A stretch of 43,386 bases of DNA, from assembly GCA_017624915.1 (NCBI GenBank), contig JAGAMC010000003.1, positions 1-43,386 of the forward strand, read 5' to 3'. Position 1 is the stretch's first letter. Each line of letters starts with the position of its first letter. This DNA is from Oscillospiraceae bacterium (GTDB taxonomy: Bacteria; Bacillota; Clostridia; Oscillospirales; Oscillospiraceae). This document shows positions 33,652-41,824 of the stretch, in pieces. Made by a program: the position numbers and the translations under genes. The notes under the pieces were generated by a model. It did no database searches, was not told where the DNA came from, and saw nothing but the letters and a program-made list of their open reading frames with translations.

Positions 33652-33694
33652 TTTCGTTCCTCCTTATGGTCGTTCTGTGTCTTTGACCGACACC

Positions 33695-33723
33695 ATTATA
33701 CCAACCCCCATCAACGAAGTCAA
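33695..33723 (-). promoter_or_regulatory. Promoter of the DUF4838 gene
   Basis: Minus strand: TTGACT (33723-33718), 17-bp spacer, TATAAT (33700-33695). AAGGAGG lies before the ATG. Confidence 0.85.
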
Positions 33724-33730
33724 TCTTTCC

Positions 33731-33762
33731 CATTTTTCCAATATCATTTTTTCAATAATATC
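33731..33762. promoter_or_regulatory. Tandem imperfect repeats upstream of the DUF4838 promoter
   Basis: CATTTTTCCAATATC (33731-33745) is followed by CATTTTTTCAATAATATC (33745-33762). The pair sits just upstream of the -35, a typical activator position. The 33652-33883 stretch is otherwise AT-rich DNA with nothing else recognised. Confidence 0.4.
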
Positions 33763-33883
33763 TATTCCATTTATCAATTATTAATCGAAAATATAAATGC
33801 AAAGCAAAGACACCCCGCATAAGGCCGAATCAAGCAACCGCTGATCATCTGAACATGCTTCCACAAATTCCCCCAAAGGGATA

Positions 33884-33912
33884 TTGAATCTTTTTGCTTT
33901 TTATGCTAGAAT
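33884..33912 (+). promoter_or_regulatory. Promoter of ychF
   Basis: TTGAAT (33884-33889), 17-bp spacer, TAGAAT (33907-33912). Confidence 0.7.
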
Positions 33913-33944
33913 GATGCAAAATATTTGCTGTAAGGAAAGTTGTT

Positions 33945-35033
33945 ATGAAATTAGGTATCGTGGGTCTGCCCAACGTGGGCAAGAGCACCCTGTTCAACGC
34001 CATCACAAACGCCGGCGCGGAGAGCGCCAACTACCCCTTCTGTACCATCGACCCCAATGTGGGCATGGTGGCTGTGCCCGACTACCGTCTGGACAAGCTG
34101 ACGGAAATGTACAACCCCAAGAAGACCACCCCCGCGGTCATCGAGTTTGTGGACATCGCCGGTCTTGTAAAAGGTGCCTCCCGGGGCGAGGGTCTGGGCA
34201 ACAAGTTCCTGGGCAACATCCGCATGACGGATGCCATCGTCCACGTGGTGCGCTGTTTTGATGACGAGAATGTCATCCATGTGGAGGGCTCCACCGATCC
34301 CCTGCGTGACATCGACACCATCGATCTGGAACTTGTCATGGCCGACCTTGAGATGGTGGAGCGCCGCATCGACAAGGCCAAAAAGGCCGCCAAGGGCGAC
34401 AAGAAGTTTTTGCAGGAGGCCGCCGACTTCGAGGGCCTGCGGGACTGGCTCAATGACGGCAAGTCCGCCCGCACTTACAGCGAAGTGGACATTGCCGCCG
34501 AGTATCCCGATTGCGAACTTCTGTCCCTGAAGCCCGTGATCTACGCCGCCAATCTGGATGAGGACGGTTTTTCCGATCCCCAGTCCGTCCCCTACTACAG
34601 ACAGGTGGAGGAGCGGGCCGCCGCTCAGGGCGCGCAGGTGGTCCCCGTCTGCGCCAAGCTGGAGGCCGAGATCGCTGAGCTGGACGGCGAGGAAAAAAAG
34701 ATGTTCCTGGAGGATCTGGGCATCGCCGAAAGCGGTCTGGACCGTCTGGTCAAGGCCAGCTATACCTTGCTTGGCCTCATTTCCTACCTGACCTCCGGCG
34801 AGGACGAGTGCCGTGCCTGGACCATCACCCGAGGCACCAAGGCCCCTCAGGCCGCAGGCAAGATCCACTCCGACTTCGAGCGCGGCTTCATCCGGGCCGA
34901 AGTGGTGTCCTACGACGACCTGATGGCCTGCGGCACCATGGCCGCCGCCCGGGAAAAGGGTCTGATCCGCTCCGAGGGCAAGGAGTACGTGGTGCAGGAT
35001 GGCGACATCATCCTGTTCCGGTTCAACGTATAA
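33945..35033 (+). CDS. ychF: Obg-family P-loop ATPase YchF
   Basis: A 362-aa ribosome-associated ATPase of the OLA1/YchF group, linked to translation and oxidative-stress response. The P-loop GLPNVGKST (7-15), switch motif [22 protein letters not shown] (about 67-88) and C-terminal TGS domain (about 280-362) are all present. The length is standard. It stands alone between its own promoter and a terminator. Confidence 0.95.
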   Translation: MKLGIVGLPNVGKSTLFNAITNAGAESANYPFCTIDPNVGMVAVPDYRLDKLTEMYNPKKTTPAVIEFVDIAGLVKGASRGEGLGNKFLGNIRMTDAIVHVVRCFDDENVIHVEGSTDPLRDIDTIDLELVMADLEMVERRIDKAKKAAKGDKKFLQEAADFEGLRDWLNDGKSARTYSEVDIAAEYPDCELLSLKPVIYAANLDEDGFSDPQSVPYYRQVEERAAAQGAQVVPVCAKLEAEIAELDGEEKKMFLEDLGIAESGLDRLVKASYTLLGLISYLTSGEDECRAWTITRGTKAPQAAGKIHSDFERGFIRAEVVSYDDLMACGTMAAAREKGLIRSEGKEYVVQDGDIILFRFNV

Positions 35034-35038
35034 ACAAC

Positions 35039-35072
35039 AAAACAGCACGGGCCGATGGCCCGTGCTGTTTTT
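35039..35072. terminator. Terminator of ychF
   Basis: AACAGCACGGGCC / GGCCCGTGCTGTT, 13-bp stem, loop GAT, A run before and T run after. It also serves the convergent gene at 35076. Confidence 0.9.
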
Positions 35073-35075
35073 CTG

Positions 35076-35474
35076 TCAATCGTCCCACTCGTTTTTTCTC
35101 TGCTGCTCCTCCAGTTCCCGCCGCAGAAGGTCCTGACTGCCCCGTTCCACCCTGCAGATGACCTTGCTGCAGGTTGTGAACATGACCCGGACATAAAACT
35201 TCTCGTCCACCTTGTCATAGATGCGGCCGGCACTCATGGTTCCGCCGGCCACTGTGCTCACGCTGTTGGCAACATATCCCACCGTCCCCAGCATGGGCAG
35301 CGTGCACCGGATGGCCTCACAGTCATAGCGGTTATCGGGCTCCTTCCGGCAGCGGATCAGGTTTCCGATGGCAAAGGGCTTCTTATCATAATAGTTGTAG
35401 AACCCTGTCAGCGTAACATAAAGTTCCCGCCCCTCCTGTATGCCCAATGTACGAGTCTCTGTTTTATTGAACAT
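35076..35474 (-). CDS. HIRAN-like domain protein
   Basis: A 132-aa protein. The region TGFYNYYDKKPFAIGNLIRCRKEPDN...DCEAIRCTLP...VGYVANSVSTV has the HIRAN pattern seen in DNA-end-binding domains of helicases and in stand-alone clostridial proteins. A GTMSAGRIYDKV segment and a charged C-terminal helix follow. Its role is unknown; nucleic-acid binding is inferred. AAAGGAGGG precedes the ATG. It is divergent from spoIIID. Confidence 0.7.
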   Translation of the reverse strand: MFNKTETRTLGIQEGRELYVTLTGFYNYYDKKPFAIGNLIRCRKEPDNRYDCEAIRCTLPMLGTVGYVANSVSTVAGGTMSAGRIYDKVDEKFYVRVMFTTCSKVICRVERGSQDLLRRELEEQQRKNEWDD

Positions 35475-35544
35475 TTCAATCCCTCCTTTATGTAATACTA
35501 TCCTATCAAACCTCCAGTGACATAAACCGGACTTTTCGCTCCGT

Positions 35545-35573
35545 TCATATTTCCTCCCGCCGCAGCATATAAG
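35545..35573 (+). promoter_or_regulatory. Sigma-E-type sporulation promoter of spoIIID
   Basis: -35 TCATATT (35545-35551) fits the Bacillus sigma-E consensus KMATATT exactly. A 14-bp spacer and -10 CATATAAG (35566-35573) follow, matching six of eight positions of CATACAAT. It implies mother-cell expression. Confidence 0.65.
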
Positions 35574-35607
35574 TGTGGCAGTATCGGAGAAATGGAGCGT
35601 GTTGTCT

Positions 35608-35856
35608 TTGAAAGGAAATATTGAGGAGCGGGCCTGCCAGCTGGCCCTTTACATCATAGAAAACAAGACAACAGTCCGGGGCGCGGCCCGGAAGTTTGGC
35701 ATCAGCAAATCCACAGTGCACAAGGACATTCAGGAGCGCCTGCCCACCTTCAACCGCCCGCTGTATCTGCAGGTCAAGCAGGTTCTGGACGAAAACAAGG
35801 CCGAGCGGCATATCCGGGGCGGTATTGCCACACGCAAAAAGTACAAAGGAGCCTGA
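35608..35856 (+). CDS. spoIIID: Sporulation transcriptional regulator SpoIIID
   Basis: A small mother-cell regulator of sporulation genes, 82 aa, close to the Bacillus protein. A helix-turn-helix (about 22-42: TTVRGAARKFGISKSTVHKD) and the typical tail RHIRGGIATRKKYKGA are present. The TTG at 35608 is chosen: GGAG lies about 10 bp before it and the product begins MKGNIEERA like known SpoIIID. The GTG at 35575 is next to the sigma-E -10 and would be at or before the transcription start. It shows that the organism is a spore former. Confidence 0.92.
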   Translation: MKGNIEERACQLALYIIENKTTVRGAARKFGISKSTVHKDIQERLPTFNRPLYLQVKQVLDENKAERHIRGGIATRKKYKGA

Positions 35857-35861
35857 GCAAA

Positions 35862-35902
35862 GCGCCGGACGCAACTTTTTGGTTGCGTTTCCGGCGTTTT
35901 GT
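35862..35902 (+). terminator. Terminator of spoIIID
   Basis: GCGCCGGA-CGCAAC pairs with GTTGCG-TTTCCGGCG around a T-rich loop, followed by TTTT. The thyA promoter overlaps its distal arm. Confidence 0.75.
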
Positions 35903-35910
35903 GTTATGAT
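35883..35910 (+). promoter_or_regulatory. Promoter of thyA-folA
   Basis: TTGCGT (35883-35888), 16-bp spacer, TATGAT (35905-35910), inside and after the spoIIID terminator. Confidence 0.5.
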
Positions 35911-35942
35911 AGAGAAAATGCCGTACAAAGGAGCTGTTCACC

Positions 35943-36773
35943 ATGAGCTACGCCGATCAGGTCTTTATCCAGAACTGCAAGGATATTCTCTCCAAGGGTG
36001 TCTGGGACACCGACCGGCCCGTGCGCCCCAAATGGGAGGACGGCTCCCCCGCCCACACCATCAAGCTGTTCGGTGTGATCAACCGCTACGACCTGAAAAA
36101 GGAATTCCCCATCATCACTGTGCGCAAGCAGTTTCTCAAGTCCGCCGTGGACGAGCTGTTGTGGATCTGGCAGAAGAAATCCAACGACATCCACCAGCTC
36201 AACAGCCATGTCTGGGACGCCTGGGCAGACGAAAACGGCACCATCGGCAAGGCCTACGGCTATCAGCTGGGCGTCAAGCACCGCTACCCCGAGGGGGAAA
36301 TGGATCAGGTGGACCGGGTGCTGTGGGATCTGAAGCACAACCCCGCCTCCCGCCGCATTATGACCAACCTCTACAACCACCACGACCTGAGTGAGATGGC
36401 TTTATACCCCTGCGCCTACAGCATGACCTTCAACGTCAGCGGCAACACCCTCAACGCCATCCTCAACCAGCGCTCTCAGGATATGCTCACCGCCAACGGC
36501 TGGAATGTGATGCAGTACGCGGTGCTCACCCACATGCTGGCCCAGGTGTCCGGGCTGGAAGCGGGCGAATTTGTCCACGTGATCGCCGACGCCCACATCT
36601 ATGACCGCCACGTCCCTGTGGTGGAGGAGCTGATCGCCCGCACCCCCTACGCCGCGCCCAAATTCACCCTTGACCCCTCCGTCACCGATTTCTACGACTT
36701 CACCCCCGCCAGCGTGAAGCTGGAGGGCTATCAGGCCCACGCGCTGGATCAGAAAATCCCTGTGGCTGTATAA
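35943..36773 (+). CDS. thyA: Thymidylate synthase
   Basis: A 276-aa enzyme making dTMP from dUMP with methylene-tetrahydrofolate. Catalytic C157 lies in LYPCAYSM. The Arg-rich phosphate site (SRRIMTNLYN, 136-145), the QRSQDML segment, the NGWNVMQYA segment and the HIYDRH motif are all conserved. AAAGGAG precedes the ATG. folA follows 11 bp later, the classical pairing because the reaction yields dihydrofolate. Confidence 0.96.
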   Translation: MSYADQVFIQNCKDILSKGVWDTDRPVRPKWEDGSPAHTIKLFGVINRYDLKKEFPIITVRKQFLKSAVDELLWIWQKKSNDIHQLNSHVWDAWADENGTIGKAYGYQLGVKHRYPEGEMDQVDRVLWDLKHNPASRRIMTNLYNHHDLSEMALYPCAYSMTFNVSGNTLNAILNQRSQDMLTANGWNVMQYAVLTHMLAQVSGLEAGEFVHVIADAHIYDRHVPVVEELIARTPYAAPKFTLDPSVTDFYDFTPASVKLEGYQAHALDQKIPVAV

Positions 36774-36784
36774 CGGAGGTTTCC

Positions 36785-37261
36785 ATGAATCTCATTGTTG
36801 CCGTAGATGAAAACTGGGCCATTGGCAGGGGCGGCGACCAGCTGGTCTATATCTCTGCGGACCTGAAGCGGTTCAAGGCGCTGACCACAGGACACCCCGT
36901 CATTCTGGGCCGCAAGACGCTGGCCACCTTTCCCGGCGGACGCCCCCTGAAGAACCGCCGAAACCTGATCCTGTCGGCCACTCCGGGTTACACCGTGGAG
37001 GGGGCTGAGATTTATCCGGACCTCAACAGCCTGCTGGCGAGCGCCCCGGAAGACGCCTTTGTCATCGGCGGTGAGAGCGTGTACCGCGCTCTGCTGGACA
37101 AGTGCGACACCGCCTATGTGACCAAGATCCTCTCCTCTTTCCCCGCAGACCGGTATTTCCCCGATCTGGATGCACACCCGGACTGGGCCGTTGCGGAGCA
37201 GAGCGAAGTTCTGGAAGAAGACGGGATTAGCTTTCAGTATGTGACCTACCGGAAAAACTAA
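36785..37261 (+). CDS. folA: Dihydrofolate reductase
   Basis: A 158-aa NADPH-dependent reductase regenerating tetrahydrofolate used up by ThyA. MNLIVAVDENWAIG starts the fold. The catalytic acid is D26 (SADLKRFK), NADPH-binding GRKTLATFPGGRPL covers about 42-55, and VIGGESVY (about 93-100) is conserved. The usual Trp after the glycine loop (LLWH) is V here (QLVYI). CGGAGG precedes the ATG. Confidence 0.95.
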   Translation: MNLIVAVDENWAIGRGGDQLVYISADLKRFKALTTGHPVILGRKTLATFPGGRPLKNRRNLILSATPGYTVEGAEIYPDLNSLLASAPEDAFVIGGESVYRALLDKCDTAYVTKILSSFPADRYFPDLDAHPDWAVAEQSEVLEEDGISFQYVTYRKN

Positions 37262-37299
37262 AAAGTGGTCTGTGTCCTTTGGACACAGACCACTTTTTT
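37260..37299. terminator. Terminator of folA
   Basis: AAAAAGTGGTCTGTGTCC / GGACACAGACCACTTTTT, 18-bp stem, loop TTT, shared with the convergent anti-sigma gene. Confidence 0.93.
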
Positions 37300-37305
37300 C
37301 AACCC

Positions 37306-37866
37306 TTACGGAGTATAGAGCCGGGCTGCCAGCCACTTTCCATCCGTCATCTGAATATAGAGCATGGTACCGTCGGCGCTCTCCCACACGGAGCAGCCCA
37401 CAAGTTCCTGTGTGCCGGTGGCCGGATAGGCTTTTGTCCCGGGCACTGCACTCACCAGCGCGCCAAGCTCTATGCAGTCTTCGGGCAGGCTCTGCACCGT
37501 TGGCGGGACAGTCACAAGATAGACACCCCGCTGGGTGAAGAACTTGGGCTCCAGCGGGTGGTTGTTCTCCTTTCCCGCCGCTGACGGTGCCTCAGTGCTG
37601 GTTTCCTGATCGCCCCGGCACTGATCCTGCAGTACGTCGGAAACACCCGCCGCGTTATCCGACTCCTGCACGGCGCTGCCGGAGAGCGCGCCGCGCCATG
37701 GCAATACTCCGGGGATCCGGGCGATACCCACGCACAGTACCACCGCCGCCGCAATTCCTGCAATGCTTCCCCAGGGGATGGGGCGGCGTTTTGGTATCTG
37801 CCGGGCTTCCAGCACCAGATCATCGTCAATGTGCCCGACGGCGTCCAGAAGAAATTCACTTGTCAT
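37306..37866 (-). CDS. Anti-sigma-factor-like membrane protein
   Basis: A 186-aa protein. A short N-terminal cytoplasmic helix (MTSEFLLDAVGHIDDDLVLEA) of the kind that binds ECF sigma factors is followed by one membrane helix (about 34-51) and an extracellular Ser/Gln-rich linker. An outer sensory domain (about 105-186) ends it. Its ATG overlaps the sigma-factor stop by 4 bp (ATGA), so the pair is translated together. The signal is unknown. Confidence 0.78.
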   Translation of the reverse strand: MTSEFLLDAVGHIDDDLVLEARQIPKRRPIPWGSIAGIAAAVVLCVGIARIPGVLPWRGALSGSAVQESDNAAGVSDVLQDQCRGDQETSTEAPSAAGKENNHPLEPKFFTQRGVYLVTVPPTVQSLPEDCIELGALVSAVPGTKAYPATGTQELVGCSVWESADGTMLYIQMTDGKWLAARLYTP

Positions 37867-38423
37867 ACGGCGACGCCCTCCTTTTCAAGTTCCGCGCGCA
37901 GCTTTTGGCGTGTGCGGTGCAGCCGGGATTTGACCTGACTTTGGGTCATGTGAAACCCCGCGGCAAGGATTTGGATGCTGTCCAGATACCAGTACCGCCG
38001 CAGGAACAGCTTTCGGTCCGTGTCCGGCAGGGTGCGCAGAAAGCGGGAAATGACCGCCCCTGTCTGCTCGGCGTTGAGGGCGTCCTCCACCTGCTCCCTG
38101 GCAGACAGACAGCCCTCCAGCTCCTCCAGTGCAAGCTCCGTCTGGCTTCCGCCCCGCTTAGCCGCCCGCTCCCTGCGCCAGCGGTCAAGGGACAGGTTGC
38201 GGGTCAGCTTGCCGAAAAAGGCCTGCAGCACCGTTGGCCTCTGGGGCGGCATGGCGTTCCACGCCCGCAGCCACGTGTCGTTGACACACTCCTCGGCGTC
38301 CTCCGCCCGGTCAAGAATATTCAGGGCAATGGCCCGGCAATAGGCCCCGTATTTGTTCTGGCTTTCCGCAATGGCCTGCTGGGAGCGCGCCCAGTACAGG
38401 TCAATGATCTTATTGTCGTCCAT
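37863..38423 (-). CDS. ECF-type sigma-70 factor
   Basis: A 186-aa alternative sigma factor. Region 2 (about 10-80: AYCRAIALNILDRAEDAEECVNDTWLRAWNAMPP) and region 4 (about 120-175: LPDTDRKLFLRRYWYLDSIQILAAGFHMTQSQVKSRLHRTRQKL) are complete; no region 3. The ATG at 38423 has AAGGTG upstream; the GTG at 38429 lies in that site. It is followed by its likely anti-sigma factor. Confidence 0.9.
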   Translation of the reverse strand: MDDNKIIDLYWARSQQAIAESQNKYGAYCRAIALNILDRAEDAEECVNDTWLRAWNAMPPQRPTVLQAFFGKLTRNLSLDRWRRERAAKRGGSQTELALEELEGCLSAREQVEDALNAEQTGAVISRFLRTLPDTDRKLFLRRYWYLDSIQILAAGFHMTQSQVKSRLHRTRQKLRAELEKEGVAV

Positions 38424-38455
38424 TGGCACACCTTCTTTGCGGTAAATTTACTTTT

Positions 38456-38484
38456 ATTGTAGCCCGCCTTCCGGGCTAAGGCAA
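38456..38484 (-). promoter_or_regulatory. Promoter of the ECF sigma/anti-sigma operon
   Basis: Minus strand: TTGCCT (38484-38479), 17-bp spacer, TACAAT (38461-38456). It looks like a housekeeping promoter; no second ECF-type promoter is evident. Confidence 0.55.
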
Positions 38485-38508
38485 GGGTTCCTCAATTGGA
38501 AAAGACGC

Positions 38509-38544
38509 AAAAACACGCCGGAGGTTGCACTCCGGCGTGTTTTT
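38509..38544 (-). terminator. Terminator of thrS
   Basis: AAAAACACGCCGGAG / CTCCGGCGTGTTTTT, 15-bp stem, just beyond the thrS stop codon. Confidence 0.92.
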
Positions 38545-38549
38545 CAGGA

Positions 38550-40334
38550 TTACTTTTTGGCCTTGGTGTCCACAACATCCTTCAGCAGGGCGGCAAAGTC
38601 CTCAAAAGACATGGCACCCAGATCGCCGTCGGCCCGGTGACGGGGAGAGACAGTGCCGTTCTCCATATCCCGGTCGCCCACCACCAGCATATAGGGGACT
38701 TTCTCCAGCTGGGCCTCGCGGATCTTCTTGCCGATCTTCTCGTTGCGGTAGTCCACCTCCACGCGGTAGCCCATGGACTCCAGCACCTTGGCCTTCTCGG
38801 CGCAGTAGTCGGCAGCGCGGTCGGTAACGGGCAGGAAGCGGACCTGCTCGGGGGCCATCCAGGTGGGCAGGGCGCCGGCATACTCCTCGATCAGGTAGGC
38901 CAGCGTGCGCTCGTAGCAGCCCAGAGAGGTGCGGTGGATGATATAGGGCAGAGCCTTCTCGCCGTTCTCGTCGATATAGTACATGCCGAACTTGGCGGCC
39001 AGCAGCATATCGATCTGGATGGTGACAATGGTGTCCTCCTTGCCAAAGACGTTCTTGTACTGGATGTCCAGCTTGGGACCGTAGAAGGCGGCCTCGTCAA
39101 TGCCAATCTCGTAGTTCACGCCCAGATCGTCCAGGATCTGGCCCATGACCCGCTGAGCCTCGTTCCACTGTTCGGCCGTACCCTCGTACTTGGCGGTGTT
39201 GTTGGGATCCCACTGGGAGAAACGGAAGGTGCACTTGTCCAGCATACCCACGGTATCCAGACAGTACTTGGCCAGATCCAGGCAGCCCTTGAACTCCTCC
39301 TGCAGCTGGTCGGGGCGCAGCACCAGATGACCCTCGGAAATGGTGAACTGGCGCACACGGATCAGGCCGTGCATCTCGCCGGAATCCTCGTTACGGAACA
39401 GGGTAGACGTCTCGCCAAGGCGCATGGGCAGGTCGCGGTAGGAGCGCTGGCGGTTCAGATAGGCCTGATACTGGAAGGGGCAGGTCATGGGACGCAGGGC
39501 AAAGCATTCCTTGCTCTCGTCCTCGGGATCGCCCAGAATGAACATGCCGTCGCGATAGTGATCCCAGTGGCCGGAAATCTTATACAGGTCGCTCTTGGCC
39601 ATCAGGGGGGTCTTGGTCAGCAGGTAGCCGCGCTTCTGCTCCTCATCCTCCACCCAGCGCTGCAGGGTCTGGACGGTGCGGGCGCCCTTGGGCAGCATGA
39701 TGGGCAGGCCCTGACCGATCACGTCAACGGTAGTGAAGTACTCCAGCTCGCGGCCCAGCTTGTTGTGGTCGCGCTTGAGAGCCTCTTCCCGCTCGGCAAC
39801 GTAGGCATCCAGCTCGTCCTTCTTGGCAAAGGCCACGCCGTAGATGCGCTGGAGCATCTTGCGGCTGGAATCGCCCCGCCAGTAGGCGCCGGTGGCGGAG
39901 GTCAGCTTGATGGCGTTGCCCTTGATGCGGCCGGTGGAGTCCAGATGGGGGCCGGCGCACAGGTCGGTGAAGTCGCCCTGCTTATAGAAGGAGATGACGG
40001 CATCCTCGGGCAGGTCGTTGATCAGTTCCACCTTATAGGGCTCGTCCTTCATCAGCTCCAGCGCCTCGCTGCGGGGCAATTCGAAGCGCTCCAGCTTCAG
40101 CTTCTCCTTGCAGATCTTGCGCATCTCCGCCTCAAGAGCCTCCAGATCCTCGGGGGTGAAGGGGCGGGGGGTGTCAAAGTCGTAGTAGAAGCCGTTCTCG
40201 ATGGAGGGGCCGATGGCCAGCTTGACCTCGGGGTGCAGACGCTTCATGGCCTGAGCCAGCACGTGGGAGCAGGTGTGCCAATAGGTCTTGCGGTACTCCG
40301 GATTTTCAAAGGTGTAGATGTTTTCTTCGGACAT
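38550..40334 (-). CDS. thrS: Threonyl-tRNA synthetase, lacking the TGS domain
   Basis: A 594-aa class II synthetase charging tRNA-Thr. It begins directly at the editing domain (H20-TCS-H24, later DLCAGPHL); the usual 60-residue N-terminal TGS domain is absent. The catalytic core shows RPMTCPF (zinc Cys), motif 2 around FRNEDSGEMHGLIRVRQF, and motif 3 PYIIHRTSLGCYERTLAYLIE. A HisRS-type anticodon domain (about 490-594) ends it. The ATG at 40334 has AAAGGAG 6 bp upstream. A T-box controls it. Confidence 0.94.
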   Translation of the reverse strand: MSEENIYTFENPEYRKTYWHTCSHVLAQAMKRLHPEVKLAIGPSIENGFYYDFDTPRPFTPEDLEALEAEMRKICKEKLKLERFELPRSEALELMKDEPYKVELINDLPEDAVISFYKQGDFTDLCAGPHLDSTGRIKGNAIKLTSATGAYWRGDSSRKMLQRIYGVAFAKKDELDAYVAEREEALKRDHNKLGRELEYFTTVDVIGQGLPIMLPKGARTVQTLQRWVEDEEQKRGYLLTKTPLMAKSDLYKISGHWDHYRDGMFILGDPEDESKECFALRPMTCPFQYQAYLNRQRSYRDLPMRLGETSTLFRNEDSGEMHGLIRVRQFTISEGHLVLRPDQLQEEFKGCLDLAKYCLDTVGMLDKCTFRFSQWDPNNTAKYEGTAEQWNEAQRVMGQILDDLGVNYEIGIDEAAFYGPKLDIQYKNVFGKEDTIVTIQIDMLLAAKFGMYYIDENGEKALPYIIHRTSLGCYERTLAYLIEEYAGALPTWMAPEQVRFLPVTDRAADYCAEKAKVLESMGYRVEVDYRNEKIGKKIREAQLEKVPYMLVVGDRDMENGTVSPRHRADGDLGAMSFEDFAALLKDVVDTKAKK

Positions 40335-40356
40335 GATAATTGCTCCTTTCCAAATT

Positions 40357-40456
40357 GGCTCCCCCCTTGTGGGGGAGCTGGCGAGCAAAGCGAGACTGAG
40401 GGGGGTACCCCCTCCGCTTCACTTCGTTCAGCACCTCCCCCGTCAAAGGGGGAGGC
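40357..40456. repeat. GC-rich triple-hairpin repeat inside the thrS leader
   Basis: A 100-bp element. GCTCCCCC-cttgt-GGGGGAGC, then a centre with GAGGGGGTACCCCCTC, then CCTCCCCC-gtcaaa-GGGGGAGG. The end arms and the inner GGCGAGCAAAGCGAGACTGAG resemble a MITE-like repeat abundant in Oscillospiraceae genomes (from memory). It lies between the T-box terminator and the thrS ribosome site, ending 10 bp from the latter. Confidence 0.7.
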
Positions 40457-40462
40457 GGCGGG

Positions 40463-40706
40463 GCAAAACAAAACGTCTCACCCCTGAATGTTCAGGGGTG
40501 AGACGTAATAATACGACCCACGGTTCCACCCTTATTACGGAACGGTTCCGTCACTTGTGACTTTCTGTAACGGGAAAGCCCCGGTCTGCTCCTCGCAGAC
40601 AGCTCGGGAGTGGTACCGACCGTCTTCCCCGCAGGACACTTGCAGCAAGATGTGTCCCTCTCTGAGCGTTTTGAACGGTCTCGTCTCCGTCAAAGCCGAT
40701 TTGACA
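40463..40706 (-). promoter_or_regulatory. T-box riboswitch (threonine) of thrS
   Basis: On the minus strand the leader contains the T-box sequence AGGGTGGAACCGTG (about 40532-40519), which binds the tRNA acceptor end. The terminator hairpin CGTCTCACCCCTGAA / TTCAGGGGTGAGACG (40505-40474) and a T-rich tail follow. The upstream stem region has a Thr ACC specifier candidate (40614-40612, in GGTACCACT) and an AGAGAGGGAC element. Uncharged tRNA-Thr should favour readthrough. Confidence 0.88.
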
Positions 40707-40711
40707 GGGGT

Positions 40712-40740
40712 ACTATAACATTTTGGTTGAGAAATGTCAA
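40712..40740 (-). promoter_or_regulatory. Promoter of thrS
   Basis: Minus strand: consensus TTGACA (40740-40735), 17-bp spacer, TATAGT (40717-40712). Confidence 0.88.
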
Positions 40741-40753
40741 GTGGCAGCTGCTG

Positions 40754-41281
40754 TCAGCCCGGGTTTCCTTCCAGCAGAAGACTCAGGATTTCCGCCTCCC
40801 GCAGCACGAACCTGGATTTATAGCTGTGGGTGCGGCACAGTTCCAGATTGACCGCGCGGGCTTTCTCCATATCCACCCACTCAAGGGTATAGCCCTGCTC
40901 CCGCTCGTAGTCGTCCAGCACCTGCTTGCCCAGTTCCTCTTCCGCGTCCGCGAAATAATAGTAGGAGGTCTGGTCGAAAATGGTCTCCGGGGCAAACTGG
41001 GATGCACGCACCTCCCGCACAATGCCAAGAGGGCGACTGGTGCCGGGGATAACGGTCAGCCCCGTCTCCTCCAGTGTCTCCCGGATGAGGGCCTGTTCAT
41101 GGCTCTCCCCCGGCTGAATCCCGCCGCCGGGAAACTGGTAAAAGCCCTTGGTCTCGCTTTTGACCATGGCCACCGTCCTGCCCCGCAGGATAATGCTGCG
41201 CACCGCATGGCGCACATGGCGGTGCCATGCCGGTTCATAGTTGCGGTCCTCGTAGACCGCCAGAACGGGCAGCTCAGCCAT
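40754..41281 (-). CDS. Nudix hydrolase
   Basis: A 175-aa pyrophosphohydrolase. The Nudix box G53-x5-E59-x7-R67-E68...E71-E72-x-G74 is complete. The substrate (a nucleoside diphosphate derivative) is not readable. The ATG at 41281 overlaps the flavodoxin-like gene by 8 bp; there is no strong ribosome site, so translational coupling is likely. Confidence 0.87.
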   Translation of the reverse strand: MAELPVLAVYEDRNYEPAWHRHVRHAVRSIILRGRTVAMVKSETKGFYQFPGGGIQPGESHEQALIRETLEETGLTVIPGTSRPLGIVREVRASQFAPETIFDQTSYYYFADAEEELGKQVLDDYEREQGYTLEWVDMEKARAVNLELCRTHSYKSRFVLREAEILSLLLEGNPG

Positions 41282-41777
41282 TGGCCGCCAGCCAGTCCTG
41301 AATAGGCTTGAGGTTCTGATACTCCACAAAGCTGCCGCCCCGGATGAGCATATTCAGATAGGCCTGCTCCTGCTCGGTACGCTTGGCTTTGGCCTGCAGA
41401 GTCTTACGAACGCCCCGGGTGACCATGCCCACCGCACGGCGCTGGAACCAGCCCACCTTTTTGGGTGCCCAGCCGCCCTGCAGGTAGAATACCGGGGCGT
41501 TTGGAACATAGTTTGCCTTGGCAATAGTGGCCAGCACGGACTTGTCCGCCGGGCTCATGCCAACAGCCACGGCGCACCGCACATCCCAGCGGCGCACCGC
41601 CTGATCAATTCCGCTGATATGCCCGGCCATGAGCCAGCCCATATAGATAACCGGCTCTTTCTCCGGCAGTTCGGTCTGAGCCTCCTGCACGGAGTACACC
41701 TTCAGCTTCTCCGCCTTGGCCAGCATCTCGGCATACTGGCGGGTGTGGCCTGTTTTGGAGTTATATACGATGGTCAT
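41274..41777 (-). CDS. Flavodoxin-domain protein
   Basis: A 167-aa protein beginning MTIVYNSKTGHTRQYAEMLA, the FMN-phosphate loop pattern of flavodoxin/HemG-like proteins. A long basic C-terminal helix region (FQRRAVGMVTRGVRKTLQAKAKR) follows. Probably an FMN-binding redox protein; the partner is unknown. ATG 41777 is used because AAAGGAG precedes it; the frame opens earlier at 41837. Confidence 0.75.
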   Translation of the reverse strand: MTIVYNSKTGHTRQYAEMLAKAEKLKVYSVQEAQTELPEKEPVIYMGWLMAGHISGIDQAVRRWDVRCAVAVGMSPADKSVLATIAKANYVPNAPVFYLQGGWAPKKVGWFQRRAVGMVTRGVRKTLQAKAKRTEQEQAYLNMLIRGGSFVEYQNLKPIQDWLAANG

Positions 41778-41824
41778 ATCAGTCGCTCCTTTTTTCTTGT
41801 CCGGACGCGGCATCTGTGCGCCGG

